Source: CAZSAL01 sp964604825
GTDB lineage: Bacteria > Elusimicrobiota > Elusimicrobia > 2-01-FULL-59-12
Assembly (NCBI GenBank): GCA_964604825.1
Contig: CAZSAL010000036.1
Span: forward strand, 1-28,680
Reading direction: 5' to 3'
DNA: 28,680 bases
Part shown: piece after piece, positions 8,727 to 16,381 of the stretch
How the letters are laid out: the number at the start of each line of letters is the position of its first letter
Position numbering within the stretch: position 1 is the first letter of the stretch
Program-made: the position numbers and the translations under genes
Notes under the pieces: generated by a model
Databases searched by the model: none
What the model saw: the letters and a program-made list of their open reading frames with translations, nothing else
What the model was told of the DNA's origin: nothing

Positions 8727-11700
8727 ATGAAAAAATTCATCGCCGTGAAGGCCGTATCCATTCTAACGATCGTTGCGCTGCTGTCAGGCTCTATCGTCGG
8801 ACCGGCAAGCGCGTCGCCGGCGCCCGGTTACACCGGAATTCGCTGTTCTGTGCGCCCTCTGTCTTCCTTCCAGTCTTTTGAAACGCAGGCTGTCACTCAG
8901 CCCATCCAATTTTTCCGTCCTGTTTACGGCAGATACTCGCATGCCCTGGCGATCGTGGCTGCCTCGGTCCTTGGCGCGACAAATGCAGGCATGCTGCACG
9001 CCGCAGCGCAGGACGACCGGATTCCCGTTAAAATCCCGGAGATTTATCAACTGCCGGATACGCTCAGTTTTGAAACCGTTTTTACAATTATCGGTGTGGC
9101 AGGATGTCTCCTGTTGGCTATTAAGATATGTGCCTATATCCTGGAGAAAAGGGATGCGAAGAAACGGCAGTCTGTTTCCGACCCCGCTGAACGTGAGCGG
9201 CATCTCTCTCCTGTCAAAACGTCGCATAAGGGTTACAGGGGCGCGACGCTGGACCTGGGTTATGGAACTGCGGCCAGCATCCTTGCTGCCAATGATTATT
9301 TTCATGCTGGAAGAGGCTACAGAGCCACAGGAGCAGTATTGAAAAGTGTGCATCCGAAGATAGAAAGCCGCTCTCCCTTCCACTTTGACGCCAGTCAACT
9401 GGACGATAACAAGACATACTTGATTTACCATCCCGAGACAATGTCGAATCCCAATTTCATTGATGAATTAAATCAGGAGAGGAAAACGGAACAAAAACTT
9501 CTGGCGGACCTTACCCGTTTGACGGTGGTTGAGGAACCTGACGCGTCTGGCCTCGGCGTTGCGTTCAAAGCCGCACTCGATGCGCACGGCGCCACCCAGG
9601 AAGATCTGATCAACAGCCTTGTAGACAATCACGGTTTTGACCGCGCGAAACTGGAAAAACGTCTGGCTTCCGGAGAAGAACTGGTCCGTCTTGAGCGGCG
9701 CCCGCACGACATGGCCGAAGAAGTGTTCTTCGACCGCATGAATTCCGTCCCAACCGCGGTCATTGATTCGGGTATTACGGATCCCAATCTTGTACTTGGC
9801 TTCATGATCAAAGCGGCGTCCAACATGCTTCATCCTGCAGGCGAGATCCACACCATGGAACCCGCTTTCGCAGCCATCTCTAAATCCGTTACCTTAACCG
9901 CTTTCCGGAAGGCATTGCGAACTCTCGGCGACAACGCAAATCTATTATGCATTTTAATATCAACGATCTCTGACGCTTATGATCACCACACCACGGGGGG
10001 AATCGGCCCATTCCACTTCACACTCATACTCCGGTCAACTATCTGTGATTTTTTGAATATGGATTCGGTTATTCAAATGCTGCATAACCCATGGGCGCCC
10101 GAGCAGGAGCGCGCGCTCATGCCGCTGGCCACGAACGGTCCCCGCTACATCGGAGCCGTCACACAACTGCCGCCTCTGCAGAATCACGCCGGCGATCACG
10201 GAGCGGGTATTGAGAGGATGAAAAGATTCGCGGAACAAATCGAAAGCGGCCATGTCTACTCGGGAACGCTTGACGAGATCCTCTATCAGCTCGATACCGA
10301 GGGCAGCAATGAACCGAAGGCCGCCGCTCTGGAAAAGAAAATTCATGACATGATCAATTCGAGTTGTGACCCTTTTGAAACCGAATATGTCTGGCATCTC
10401 GATCTGGAATCGCCAGAGGATGAAAAACCCTGGACCGTGACGCTGAGGAAGGATTTCTTACCCAGGGCGGCTGAATTCTCGCTTCCGTTTCGCGGTTATC
10501 GCCTTCAGATGGAAGATACACGCGAAGTCCGAACCCTCGCGTATGCGGCGAAGGCCGGCGCTGTTCCGCCAAGCGTGCGGTCCAGATTTGATGCTCTTCT
10601 GAGTAAACAGGTACAGGATTACGAGGATATTCACCTCGCCATGTCAGACGCTTTGACTGTACTGGGACTTAAAGAGAGAGACATCGAGACCTTTCTAAAC
10701 GAAAGACGCCTGCGCGTGGAGTACCGGCCGCATGACGTGGCAGGCGAAATAGTGGAACATAACAACGAGGTCCTCGTGATCATAGATTCCCGGCAGCCTG
10801 AACAGATCCAGGGACTGGCGCTCGTCCGGGAAATGGCCAATCTCTGTTATGGCCCGGATCGCGCGATCTCGCTGCCGGAATTTATCCTGCGGGTACTTAA
10901 TGACCGGACAGGCTGGGGATTCGAAGCTGTTTATCAGGCGTTCGAGCAGGCCGGTCTGCTGACCGCGCCGATCATGTCGCTATTTGGGAAAGTTGTCTAT
11001 CTGCAGTTCCAGGTAAGATGGCCCTCTGCCCAGTCAGAATGGTCAGACGACACGTTGACCACCATCATGAATGAATTCTTTGCTGACCCTAAGGTTAAAG
11101 AGATGTACGCCGACGGCCAGGGCGGCCACCGCATACTCATGCCGCTGGCCACGAACGATCTGCGCCTCACGGACAGCGACCCAGAACTGCTCTCCCTGAC
11201 GCTCGACGATCGACAGGGGCTGATTGAGACGCGGGTGGGAAGCAGCAACACTATTCTTTCTCTTGTGAAAGAGGCGTTGATGTCTCTGGGATACGAAACT
11301 GATTACGCCGGGTATAGCGCCGCACTCCGCGAAAAACATGAATTCCAGCCCGGGCCGATATCAATCTCATTCGTGAAGTCCGCGCCCGGGAAACGCGCCG
11401 CTGAACCAAACTTCGATATCGAACACAATAAAGTGACATTTGAAATCGATCCGGGCCTGGACCCTGTCGAATTAGCAGAGGTGTTGGATATGGAGCTTGG
11501 CCTGTTGATCGCTCCGGATGAATCGGCAGTTGATGATGAAGGCCGCCACCTTCTGCCTATGGGCACAGGCGATGCCGGCTGGCGGGGGGAACTGCGTGAC
11601 ATTCGCGAATTGAATTTGTCTTCCAGCGCAGCCCTCCTTAAGAGCGTGGTGAACGGAATCAGCCATGGCTACCTCTATATGGTCACTGCCGGACAACTTC

Positions 11701-13154
11701 AACAGATCAACAACTATCTCAAAGATCGAGCAGCCCCGGAGATGGCTCCCTGGAATATTGAGACGACTGGGGAAATCCGGAGCGCATATATTCTCAGACT
11801 AAAGGGAGGAATCAGCGCCACACGCCCTCATTACAAAGATAAGGAAAAGAAACCGTACATGGACGCAAAAGATCGCCTGCGATCAGCGCAAGCCTCTTAT
11901 CAGCAAAACGTCGGAACAATCGCCCCCAATAAATTAAAGGCGCTCGAAAGCAGGAAAACGGGCCTCGAACAGCAACTGGGAGAAATAACCGATGAATTGG
12001 AACTCAACTTCTTAGCCACCCCTGCGGATCAATTCCCCATAACCTTCTTCACCCTTCGCCCTGCCGACGATTGGCAGATTAATCCCAATGATCTCGATTT
12101 GCCGGGCGAAATCACGATTGAAAACGCCGAAGCCCAGCTTCAGGCGGCGAAGGAGCATTTGCATTCCATCTCTTCCCAAATTCCGCAAATCAAATATCAG
12201 TTAGATGATGTCAAACTTACGTATAGGTATGACTTATACAGTTGGGATGAAGGCAGAAAGAAGAATGCCCAGAGAACTGTCGCAGGAGTGGAACAACAAT
12301 TAAACGTGGCAAGGGCGGACGAAACGGCGGCAAAAAAAGCCGTAGTCGCAGCCGATCTAGACTTACAAACCATTAAATCTAAACTTGCTCAGGAACGCGC
12401 CGGCCGCAAGGCTGTGCTGCCCCTTCTTAATGCGGCGCTCAAAACCGCAGGCATTTCTCCTAAACAAATCGAAGAAGGGTTAATAAAAATTCATGGATTC
12501 AAACCCGGCGTCATCCTCCGATTGGAAGTCCGGCCTCATGACAGAGCCGGAGAAACATTCTTCGATATCAACAAGAACCAGGTCACCATTGTTATTCATA
12601 GCGGCCTGGATGAAACCCTGCAGGAGCTGACGCTCCTTAAGGAAGCCCTCAACCTTGTGAACCGGCGGGGCGAGGCCTTTACGCTGCCTGCATTTATGAA
12701 TGCTATAGCCGGATGGCGGGAGGCCGGTATTCAAACAGCTATCCTGGCAATGGCGAGAGCTACGATTCTTGCCTCAGGAGTCACACCCCTGCTGAATTTG
12801 TTCCAAGATATTTGGGGATATATGACCAGAATGGAAGCAGGTAACCCGGCGCCTGAAACGCAGCAATTGTGGGTCTCTAGTAATTTGGAGCTGCTCGCCT
12901 GGCGCATTAATGTATTTCTTGAAAGTGACGCCGGGCGGAAGCTGTTGAAAGATCCGCTGAACCCGGGCCAGCCGCGCGACCTGATGCCGCTTGGTAAGCT
13001 GCCTATCGAGCCACGACAAGGCTTGTGGGGAAAAACCCTCGACAGGTTTTCCGCTGCCGCCGCCCGATTGACCGGCGCTTTTTGGCAGAGAAGCCGTCTG
13101 GATGGCGCGCGCGGGAGGATCGCCAATGCCGCCCGCTTCGCGATCAGCGCCTGA
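8727..13154 (+). CDS. Very large signal-peptide protein with four degenerate RPHD/LMPLAT repeats
   Basis: A 1475-residue protein of no family I can name. It starts with a signal peptide (MKKFIAVKAVSILTIVALLS, cleavage likely after PASAS near 30). A strong TM helix covers about 116-137 and is followed by basic residues (EKRDAKKR). Four related units lie at about 277-380, 636-725, 845-931 and 1232-1324. Each has an amphipathic helix, a strand motif of the type LERRPHDMAEEVFFD / VEYRPHDVAGEIVEHN / LEVRPHDRAGETFFDIN, a hydrophobic strand (VTIVIHSGL) and a leucine-rich helix; the third unit lacks RPHD. After each unit comes a short (H/R)xLMPLxT-like motif (462-470, 803-811, 941-948, 1418-1425). 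Residues 1040-1225 are rich in heptad-like Q/A/L/K and look like a coiled coil. The C-terminus (PRQGLWGKTLDRFSAAAARL) is repeated inside the next protein. Ribosome site GAGAGG lies 6 bases before ATG. Location at the membrane with an extracytoplasmic bulk is inferred. Function unknown. Confidence 0.8.
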   Translation: MKKFIAVKAVSILTIVALLSGSIVGPASASPAPGYTGIRCSVRPLSSFQSFETQAVTQPIQFFRPVYGRYSHALAIVAASVLGATNAGMLHAAAQDDRIPVKIPEIYQLPDTLSFETVFTIIGVAGCLLLAIKICAYILEKRDAKKRQSVSDPAERERHLSPVKTSHKGYRGATLDLGYGTAASILAANDYFHAGRGYRATGAVLKSVHPKIESRSPFHFDASQLDDNKTYLIYHPETMSNPNFIDELNQERKTEQKLLADLTRLTVVEEPDASGLGVAFKAALDAHGATQEDLINSLVDNHGFDRAKLEKRLASGEELVRLERRPHDMAEEVFFDRMNSVPTAVIDSGITDPNLVLGFMIKAASNMLHPAGEIHTMEPAFAAISKSVTLTAFRKALRTLGDNANLLCILISTISDAYDHHTTGGIGPFHFTLILRSTICDFLNMDSVIQMLHNPWAPEQERALMPLATNGPRYIGAVTQLPPLQNHAGDHGAGIERMKRFAEQIESGHVYSGTLDEILYQLDTEGSNEPKAAALEKKIHDMINSSCDPFETEYVWHLDLESPEDEKPWTVTLRKDFLPRAAEFSLPFRGYRLQMEDTREVRTLAYAAKAGAVPPSVRSRFDALLSKQVQDYEDIHLAMSDALTVLGLKERDIETFLNERRLRVEYRPHDVAGEIVEHNNEVLVIIDSRQPEQIQGLALVREMANLCYGPDRAISLPEFILRVLNDRTGWGFEAVYQAFEQAGLLTAPIMSLFGKVVYLQFQVRWPSAQSEWSDDTLTTIMNEFFADPKVKEMYADGQGGHRILMPLATNDLRLTDSDPELLSLTLDDRQGLIETRVGSSNTILSLVKEALMSLGYETDYAGYSAALREKHEFQPGPISISFVKSAPGKRAAEPNFDIEHNKVTFEIDPGLDPVELAEVLDMELGLLIAPDESAVDDEGRHLLPMGTGDAGWRGELRDIRELNLSSSAALLKSVVNGISHGYLYMVTAGQLQQINNYLKDRAAPEMAPWNIETTGEIRSAYILRLKGGISATRPHYKDKEKKPYMDAKDRLRSAQASYQQNVGTIAPNKLKALESRKTGLEQQLGEITDELELNFLATPADQFPITFFTLRPADDWQINPNDLDLPGEITIENAEAQLQAAKEHLHSISSQIPQIKYQLDDVKLTYRYDLYSWDEGRKKNAQRTVAGVEQQLNVARADETAAKKAVVAADLDLQTIKSKLAQERAGRKAVLPLLNAALKTAGISPKQIEEGLIKIHGFKPGVILRLEVRPHDRAGETFFDINKNQVTIVIHSGLDETLQELTLLKEALNLVNRRGEAFTLPAFMNAIAGWREAGIQTAILAMARATILASGVTPLLNLFQDIWGYMTRMEAGNPAPETQQLWVSSNLELLAWRINVFLESDAGRKLLKDPLNPGQPRDLMPLGKLPIEPRQGLWGKTLDRFSAAAARLTGAFWQRSRLDGARGRIANAARFAISA
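10116..10137 (+). repeat. 22-base exact repeat, copy 1 (LMPLATN motif)
   Basis: These 22 bases coding for the LMPLATN motif are identical to 11136-11157, in the same reading frame, whereas the surrounding repeat units have diverged strongly at protein level. Identity including third codon positions suggests recent conversion or DNA-level constraint, although short exact matches can also persist by chance. Confidence 0.7.
11136..11157 (+). repeat. 22-base exact repeat, copy 2 (LMPLATN motif)
   Basis: This is the second copy of the exact match to 10116-10137, at the end of the second protein repeat unit of the giant protein. It is followed by a few matching bases (gatc versus ggtc) and then by unrelated sequence. 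Confidence 0.7.
13014..13133 (+). repeat. About 120-base direct repeat, copy 1
   Basis: Codes for the final part of the giant protein (RQGLWGKTLDRFSAAAARL onward) and contains the ribosome site and start codon of the next gene. The first 67 bases are nearly identical to 14494-14560, and the rest is similar with small indels. See the copy at 14494-14610. Confidence 0.88.
13113..13119 (+). promoter_or_regulatory. Strong ribosome binding site deciding the start at 13126
   Basis: GGGAGGA (13113-13119) lies six bases before the ATG at 13126, inside the last codons of the upstream gene. It supports 13126 rather than the in-frame ATG at 13102, which has no ribosome site. Confidence 0.75.
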
Positions 13155-15402
13155 TATTAAAAGACTAATCTGCCTGGTACTTGCAGGATGCCTGCTGACG
13201 CCAGACGCCGGAGCCGGAGCAACGGCGCTCAGCCACGCCGATGCAACGCTTCGCCCCGCCCGTTGGGGCGGGATCGGGATTCACCGATGCGCCGGCTTTC
13301 CGCCGCTGTTTGATGCCCAGGCTCTTGCTGAAATTCCGCTCAGTTGCGAGCGCAGCCGGTTTCTTACCGCACACACCCCTCGACTCGGCCGATGGCTTGC
13401 AAAACCGCGGCCTTCGCGCGAACATTTAAGGTTCGGCTGGAAACTCTGCCGCAATCCGCTGCAAGTGCCGGAACTGGCAGCGCCCGAAGGCGTGCGGGTC
13501 AGCGGCGGATTTGGCCCGCCGCAGGTCCGTCCGCCGCATATTTTCTTCAGTTCCACTGACGAAAGAGGCGGTGCGCTTCCCGGATCTTCAGGACAAGAAG
13601 AAACCGTATCTCCCGAGGATCGGGCCCAGATTGCTCAATACAAAATGTGCCGCCACAATGTGGACAACCGTTTAAGCCACTTGCGTGCTTGTCTCGGGCT
13701 TATAGCGTCGTCACCAATCAATACGGATGTTGGGGAGCAGGCGCGTACTCTTAACCGGCTTATAGGCGATCGCGCGATATTGGATCGGCAATGGGTTGCG
13801 CTGATGTTGGCTAAATTTGATTCCGCGCAAGCTGTTGGCATGGTTCCGGCGGACCTGCCTTCGATGGCTGACCTTGCCAGGTATTCGCGCGACTTGTGGC
13901 GGATATTATTGAGAATTGTGGATGCGGTTGACGATTTATTTGCCGACTATCCCGATTCCTTGTCCTTTAATATCAAAAAGACCATTATGGTGCTGCGGTT
14001 CATTCTCACCCAGGAGCCGATGATGGGCCGCGGCATTGATATGGCGGAGTGGACAAAAGAAATCTTCGCCTCGGAAAGCATTTCAATCATGGCGCAGCCG
14101 GATCTTCCGGCTATCACGGTGGACGTGTCCGCGCTTTACAAACTGCTGGATAACCTTGTCCGAAATGCCGGAGATGCGAACGCCAGGCATGTGACCATTC
14201 GCATCGGCCATTTAGACGCCCGCATGATCATCTCATTATCGGACGATGGCGAAGGGATGTCACCCGGCAACCTGGCAAAAGCGAATGCTGTACTGCAAAA
14301 CTGTGCGCCGGAGTTGTTTTCCACCAGGAAACTAGGAATGATCGATCCCCGCACGCCCCGGGGCATGGGGCTGCGCATCGTACGTCAGATGGCGCAACAA
14401 CTCAATGCGGCGATAACGGTGGATTCGCGCGAACGGCGGGATGTCCTTTCAGACGCCGGCACCACATTTACTATTTCTCTGCCTCTCGCGCCGCGACAAG
14501 GCTTGTGGGGAAAAACCCTCGGCAAGGTTTCCGCTGCCGCCGCCCGATTGACCGGCGCTTCGCAGAGAGATCGTCTGAATGGCGCGCGCAGGAGCATTGT
14601 CAATGCCGCCGGAATCATATCCAGCGACGCGGAATGCTGGCGCCGCGCATTTCGCTCGGGTTTCCGTATTCCGGAGAACGATTCTACTCGGGTGTCCGCG
14701 TCATACCGTGAACGGGCAAACAGAGCGCTGCGGTCTTCGCCGCTGTTTGTCGCGGCGGCAGGCATATCAATCGCAGCAGATTTGACGCTGCGGGTAATCT
14801 CACATCACATGCTGCCGCCTGTGAATGTGGATACCTCCGAAAAAATCGTCGCGATCCCCCTGCTGACAATCCATACGTTTCGGCTCTTCTTCATCAATCA
14901 CATGACCTGGAAAACTGCCGGACAGATCGCCAGCGAGGTTCATATATCGTGGTTTATCATTCCGAATATACTGTACTTTGTAGGTATTGCGGTAGGCGTT
15001 GCGATCATGGGACACCTTGCTCAGAAAATAAAGTCTACCGGCGAACCTGCCTGGCTGCGGGAGTACGAAAACCACGAAATCAACATGTGCGCCATACTGG
15101 CAAAGGGTTTTCTTCTGCTTATTTCAGGCGGTTTGCTCTCGATCCTGGCTTTGGTCATGATGTATCGATTTGGATGGGGGGCTGACTATTTCGCTTATAA
15201 ATTCGGCGGCAGTGGAGTCCTTTTCAATCTGGCCGATTTGTTGATCAGTTTTTCTTTTCTCTACATGGGAGTCACCATTACGTTCAATAACATCCTCCGG
15301 ATCATCAGAATCAAAGCGCTGAAACGCGCAGACCCTCATGCTGGCTCAAGCGGAATGGCCACTACGCCCTATCACGACCCGCACACCGCAGCCGCCGCTT
15401 GA
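13126..15402 (+). CDS. Histidine-kinase-like ATPase fused to a polytopic membrane domain
   Basis: A 758-residue protein from the ATG at 13126, overlapping the previous gene by 29 bases. Residues 10-32 form a signal peptide or membrane anchor (IKRLICLVLAGCLLTPDAGA). About 165-200 holds an H-box-like helix, CRHNVDNRLSHLRACLGL, with candidate phospho-acceptor H177 followed by N-R-L, as in the HxxxN type of DcuS-like kinases. Residues 325-454 are a HATPase_c domain: N-box LDNLVRNAGDAN (N347), G1 DDGEGM (373-378), G2 RGMGLRIV (412-419) and a final TTFTISLPL. Residues 456-495 repeat the C-terminus of the upstream protein, followed by a linker and about five TM helices (near 538-557, 574-590, 607-629, 657-680 and 700-721). 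A sensor ATPase followed by a C-terminal membrane domain is an unusual order. If the N-terminal segment is cleaved as a signal peptide, the kinase domain would be exported, which would be odd; an uncleaved anchor is more plausible. No receiver domain or partner regulator is adjacent. Confidence 0.8.
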   Translation: MPPASRSAPDIKRLICLVLAGCLLTPDAGAGATALSHADATLRPARWGGIGIHRCAGFPPLFDAQALAEIPLSCERSRFLTAHTPRLGRWLAKPRPSREHLRFGWKLCRNPLQVPELAAPEGVRVSGGFGPPQVRPPHIFFSSTDERGGALPGSSGQEETVSPEDRAQIAQYKMCRHNVDNRLSHLRACLGLIASSPINTDVGEQARTLNRLIGDRAILDRQWVALMLAKFDSAQAVGMVPADLPSMADLARYSRDLWRILLRIVDAVDDLFADYPDSLSFNIKKTIMVLRFILTQEPMMGRGIDMAEWTKEIFASESISIMAQPDLPAITVDVSALYKLLDNLVRNAGDANARHVTIRIGHLDARMIISLSDDGEGMSPGNLAKANAVLQNCAPELFSTRKLGMIDPRTPRGMGLRIVRQMAQQLNAAITVDSRERRDVLSDAGTTFTISLPLAPRQGLWGKTLGKVSAAAARLTGASQRDRLNGARRSIVNAAGIISSDAECWRRAFRSGFRIPENDSTRVSASYRERANRALRSSPLFVAAAGISIAADLTLRVISHHMLPPVNVDTSEKIVAIPLLTIHTFRLFFINHMTWKTAGQIASEVHISWFIIPNILYFVGIAVGVAIMGHLAQKIKSTGEPAWLREYENHEINMCAILAKGFLLLISGGLLSILALVMMYRFGWGADYFAYKFGGSGVLFNLADLLISFSFLYMGVTITFNNILRIIRIKALKRADPHAGSSGMATTPYHDPHTAAAA
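14494..14610 (+). repeat. About 117-base direct repeat, copy 2
   Basis: Nearly identical to 13014-13133 for its first half and read in the same frame as copy 1 (PRQGLWGKTLGKVSAAAARL versus PRQGLWGKTLDRFSAAAARL). It still contains a relic AGGAG and ATG (14602) matching the start site of the kinase-like gene in copy 1. Here that ATG is in another frame and opens only a 61-codon reading frame to 14787. Confidence 0.88.
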
Positions 15403-15444
15403 GAGGAATGCTTCAGGACGACCTTCCGCGGGGTGATGCGCCAG

Positions 15445-15573
15445 GTGTATCAGTAGGTGTATCATAGGTGTATCAGTGTATCAGTAACTGATACACCTGT
15501 TAATTTATCGTCGATGTCGTAGGTGTATCAGTCAGTGTATCATAGGTGTATCAGTGTATCAGGGATGATACAC
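15445..15573. repeat. Duplicated array of GTGTATCA sites (operator-like)
   Basis: GTGTATCA occurs at 15445, 15457, 15468 and 15476, with its inverse TGATACAC at 15489. The same set recurs exactly 78 bases later: 15523, 15535, 15546, 15554 and inverse 15566. Internal steps (12, 11, 8 bases) are the same in both blocks, so this is a tandem duplication of a five-site module. In block one the last pair makes a perfect palindrome with arms GTGTATCAGT and ACTGATACAC around one base. In block two the pair is separated by GGGA. The array ends 6 bases before an extended -10 box. This layout fits cooperative binding by a dimeric transcription factor. The adjacent winged-helix protein is the obvious candidate, which is inference. 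Confidence 0.9.
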
Positions 15574-15575
15574 TA

Positions 15576-15584
15576 TGGTATAAT
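15576..15584 (+). promoter_or_regulatory. Extended -10 promoter next to the operator array
   Basis: TGG-TATAAT (TATAAT at 15579-15584) is a near-perfect extended -10 element; no good -35 box is present at the usual distance. Transcription should start about 7 bases after the last T, that is at about 15591, the A of the ATG. The mRNA would be leaderless, and no Shine-Dalgarno sequence is seen. Confidence 0.65.
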
Positions 15585-15590
15585 TCAGCC

Positions 15591-16283
15591 ATGCAGGTAC
15601 CGCGGCAGCCATCAGACATTTCCCGCCAGACTCAAAATGCGATCGCTCCCTTTGCCTGGGCTTCCACGGCGCTTCTATGGACCGCCTCGTGGGCGGAAAT
15701 TCTTTCCAAAGGGCGCTGGCAGTCGCCGGATGATTTTTCCAGCATGTATCTTGGCATCATGGCAGGGTACGCGGGGATTGCGGAAATTTCCAAGTGGCTG
15801 AAAAATGCTCCCACAAATCCCGATGAAGACCCGGCGCTGGAACGCATCCACCGCGGAGCGTTCTTTATATGGCTGTGGCTTGCGCCTCTGACCTGCGCCT
15901 ATGTCTGGAGGTTTTTCAATCATGGCATCCCCATGCCGCCGGCGCTCAAGAAAATCGCGGGAGGGCTGATCGCCATTTTTTTCGTCAAGGGCACATCGCG
16001 GCATCTGCGTCACAAGAAAAACGGCGTCGCGCTCGATATAGAGACCGGATCGGAGGGCGAAGCCGCTTCTGAGGATGTGGACTTTGTCGAGGTGGTTTAC
16101 CAGCGCGTAGCCTCGGCTTCGGACGGCTTAACAGCCGGCGATCTGCAGGACGCTTTCCCGGACACTCCGCGCATCAGGCTTTACCGGACCCTCCATAAAC
16201 TGGTCGCCTCCAGGCGCCTCGCACGCTCCGGCGCCCCCCGCACCACCGCCGTGAAATACCGCGCCGCCCCGACCCGCGCCTGA
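15591..16283 (+). CDS. Four-TM protein with C-terminal winged-helix DNA-binding domain
   Basis: A 230-residue protein from the ATG at 15591; a longer in-frame start at 15546 would lie inside the operator array and upstream of the -10 box, so it is rejected. Hydrophobic helices lie near residues 19-38, 51-69, 88-109 and 118-133, ending in a basic stretch (RHLRHKK) that should face the cytoplasm. An acidic linker (about 150-165) is followed by a winged-helix-like fold at 166-225: VVYQRVASASDGLTAGDLQD, then the recognition-helix candidate PRIRLYRTLHKLVASRRL, and a basic wing ending in VKYRAAP. I infer a membrane-embedded one-component regulator whose DNA-binding domain is C-terminal, the reverse of ToxR/CadC order. 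The site array at its promoter suggests self-regulation. No named family recognised. Confidence 0.75.
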   Translation: MQVPRQPSDISRQTQNAIAPFAWASTALLWTASWAEILSKGRWQSPDDFSSMYLGIMAGYAGIAEISKWLKNAPTNPDEDPALERIHRGAFFIWLWLAPLTCAYVWRFFNHGIPMPPALKKIAGGLIAIFFVKGTSRHLRHKKNGVALDIETGSEGEAASEDVDFVEVVYQRVASASDGLTAGDLQDAFPDTPRIRLYRTLHKLVASRRLARSGAPRTTAVKYRAAPTRA

Positions 16284-16292
16284 CCCGGGCAT

Positions 16293-16321
16293 TTGACCCT
16301 TCATATGGAGATAAGTAAAAT
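16293..16321 (+). promoter_or_regulatory. Sigma70-type promoter of the gapA operon
   Basis: TTGACC (16293-16298) and TAAAAT (16316-16321) are separated by the ideal 17 bases. Each box has five of six consensus bases. Predicted start is about 16328, giving a leader of about 168 bases before gapA. The promoter begins 10 bases after the stop of the upstream gene, separating the glycolytic operon from it. Confidence 0.72.
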
Positions 16322-16381
16322 TTAATCACCGCACTGTTACAGCCAGTCAGTGCAATCCTTAAATACGTTATCCAATAAAAC

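Noticed and set aside
8784..9431. Minus-strand open frame of 215 residues
   Set aside because: Antisense to the giant protein, basic and cysteine-scattered with no motif or ribosome site.
14579..14785. Short open frame starting at the relic ATG in repeat copy 2
   Set aside because: It is out of frame with the supported kinase-membrane fusion protein, has no motif and is best explained as a by-product of the duplication.
15443..15573. Repeat cluster read as a CRISPR array
   Set aside because: Units are only 8 bases with steps of 8-12 bases, no spacers of 25-40 bases and inverted copies present; this is an operator-type array.
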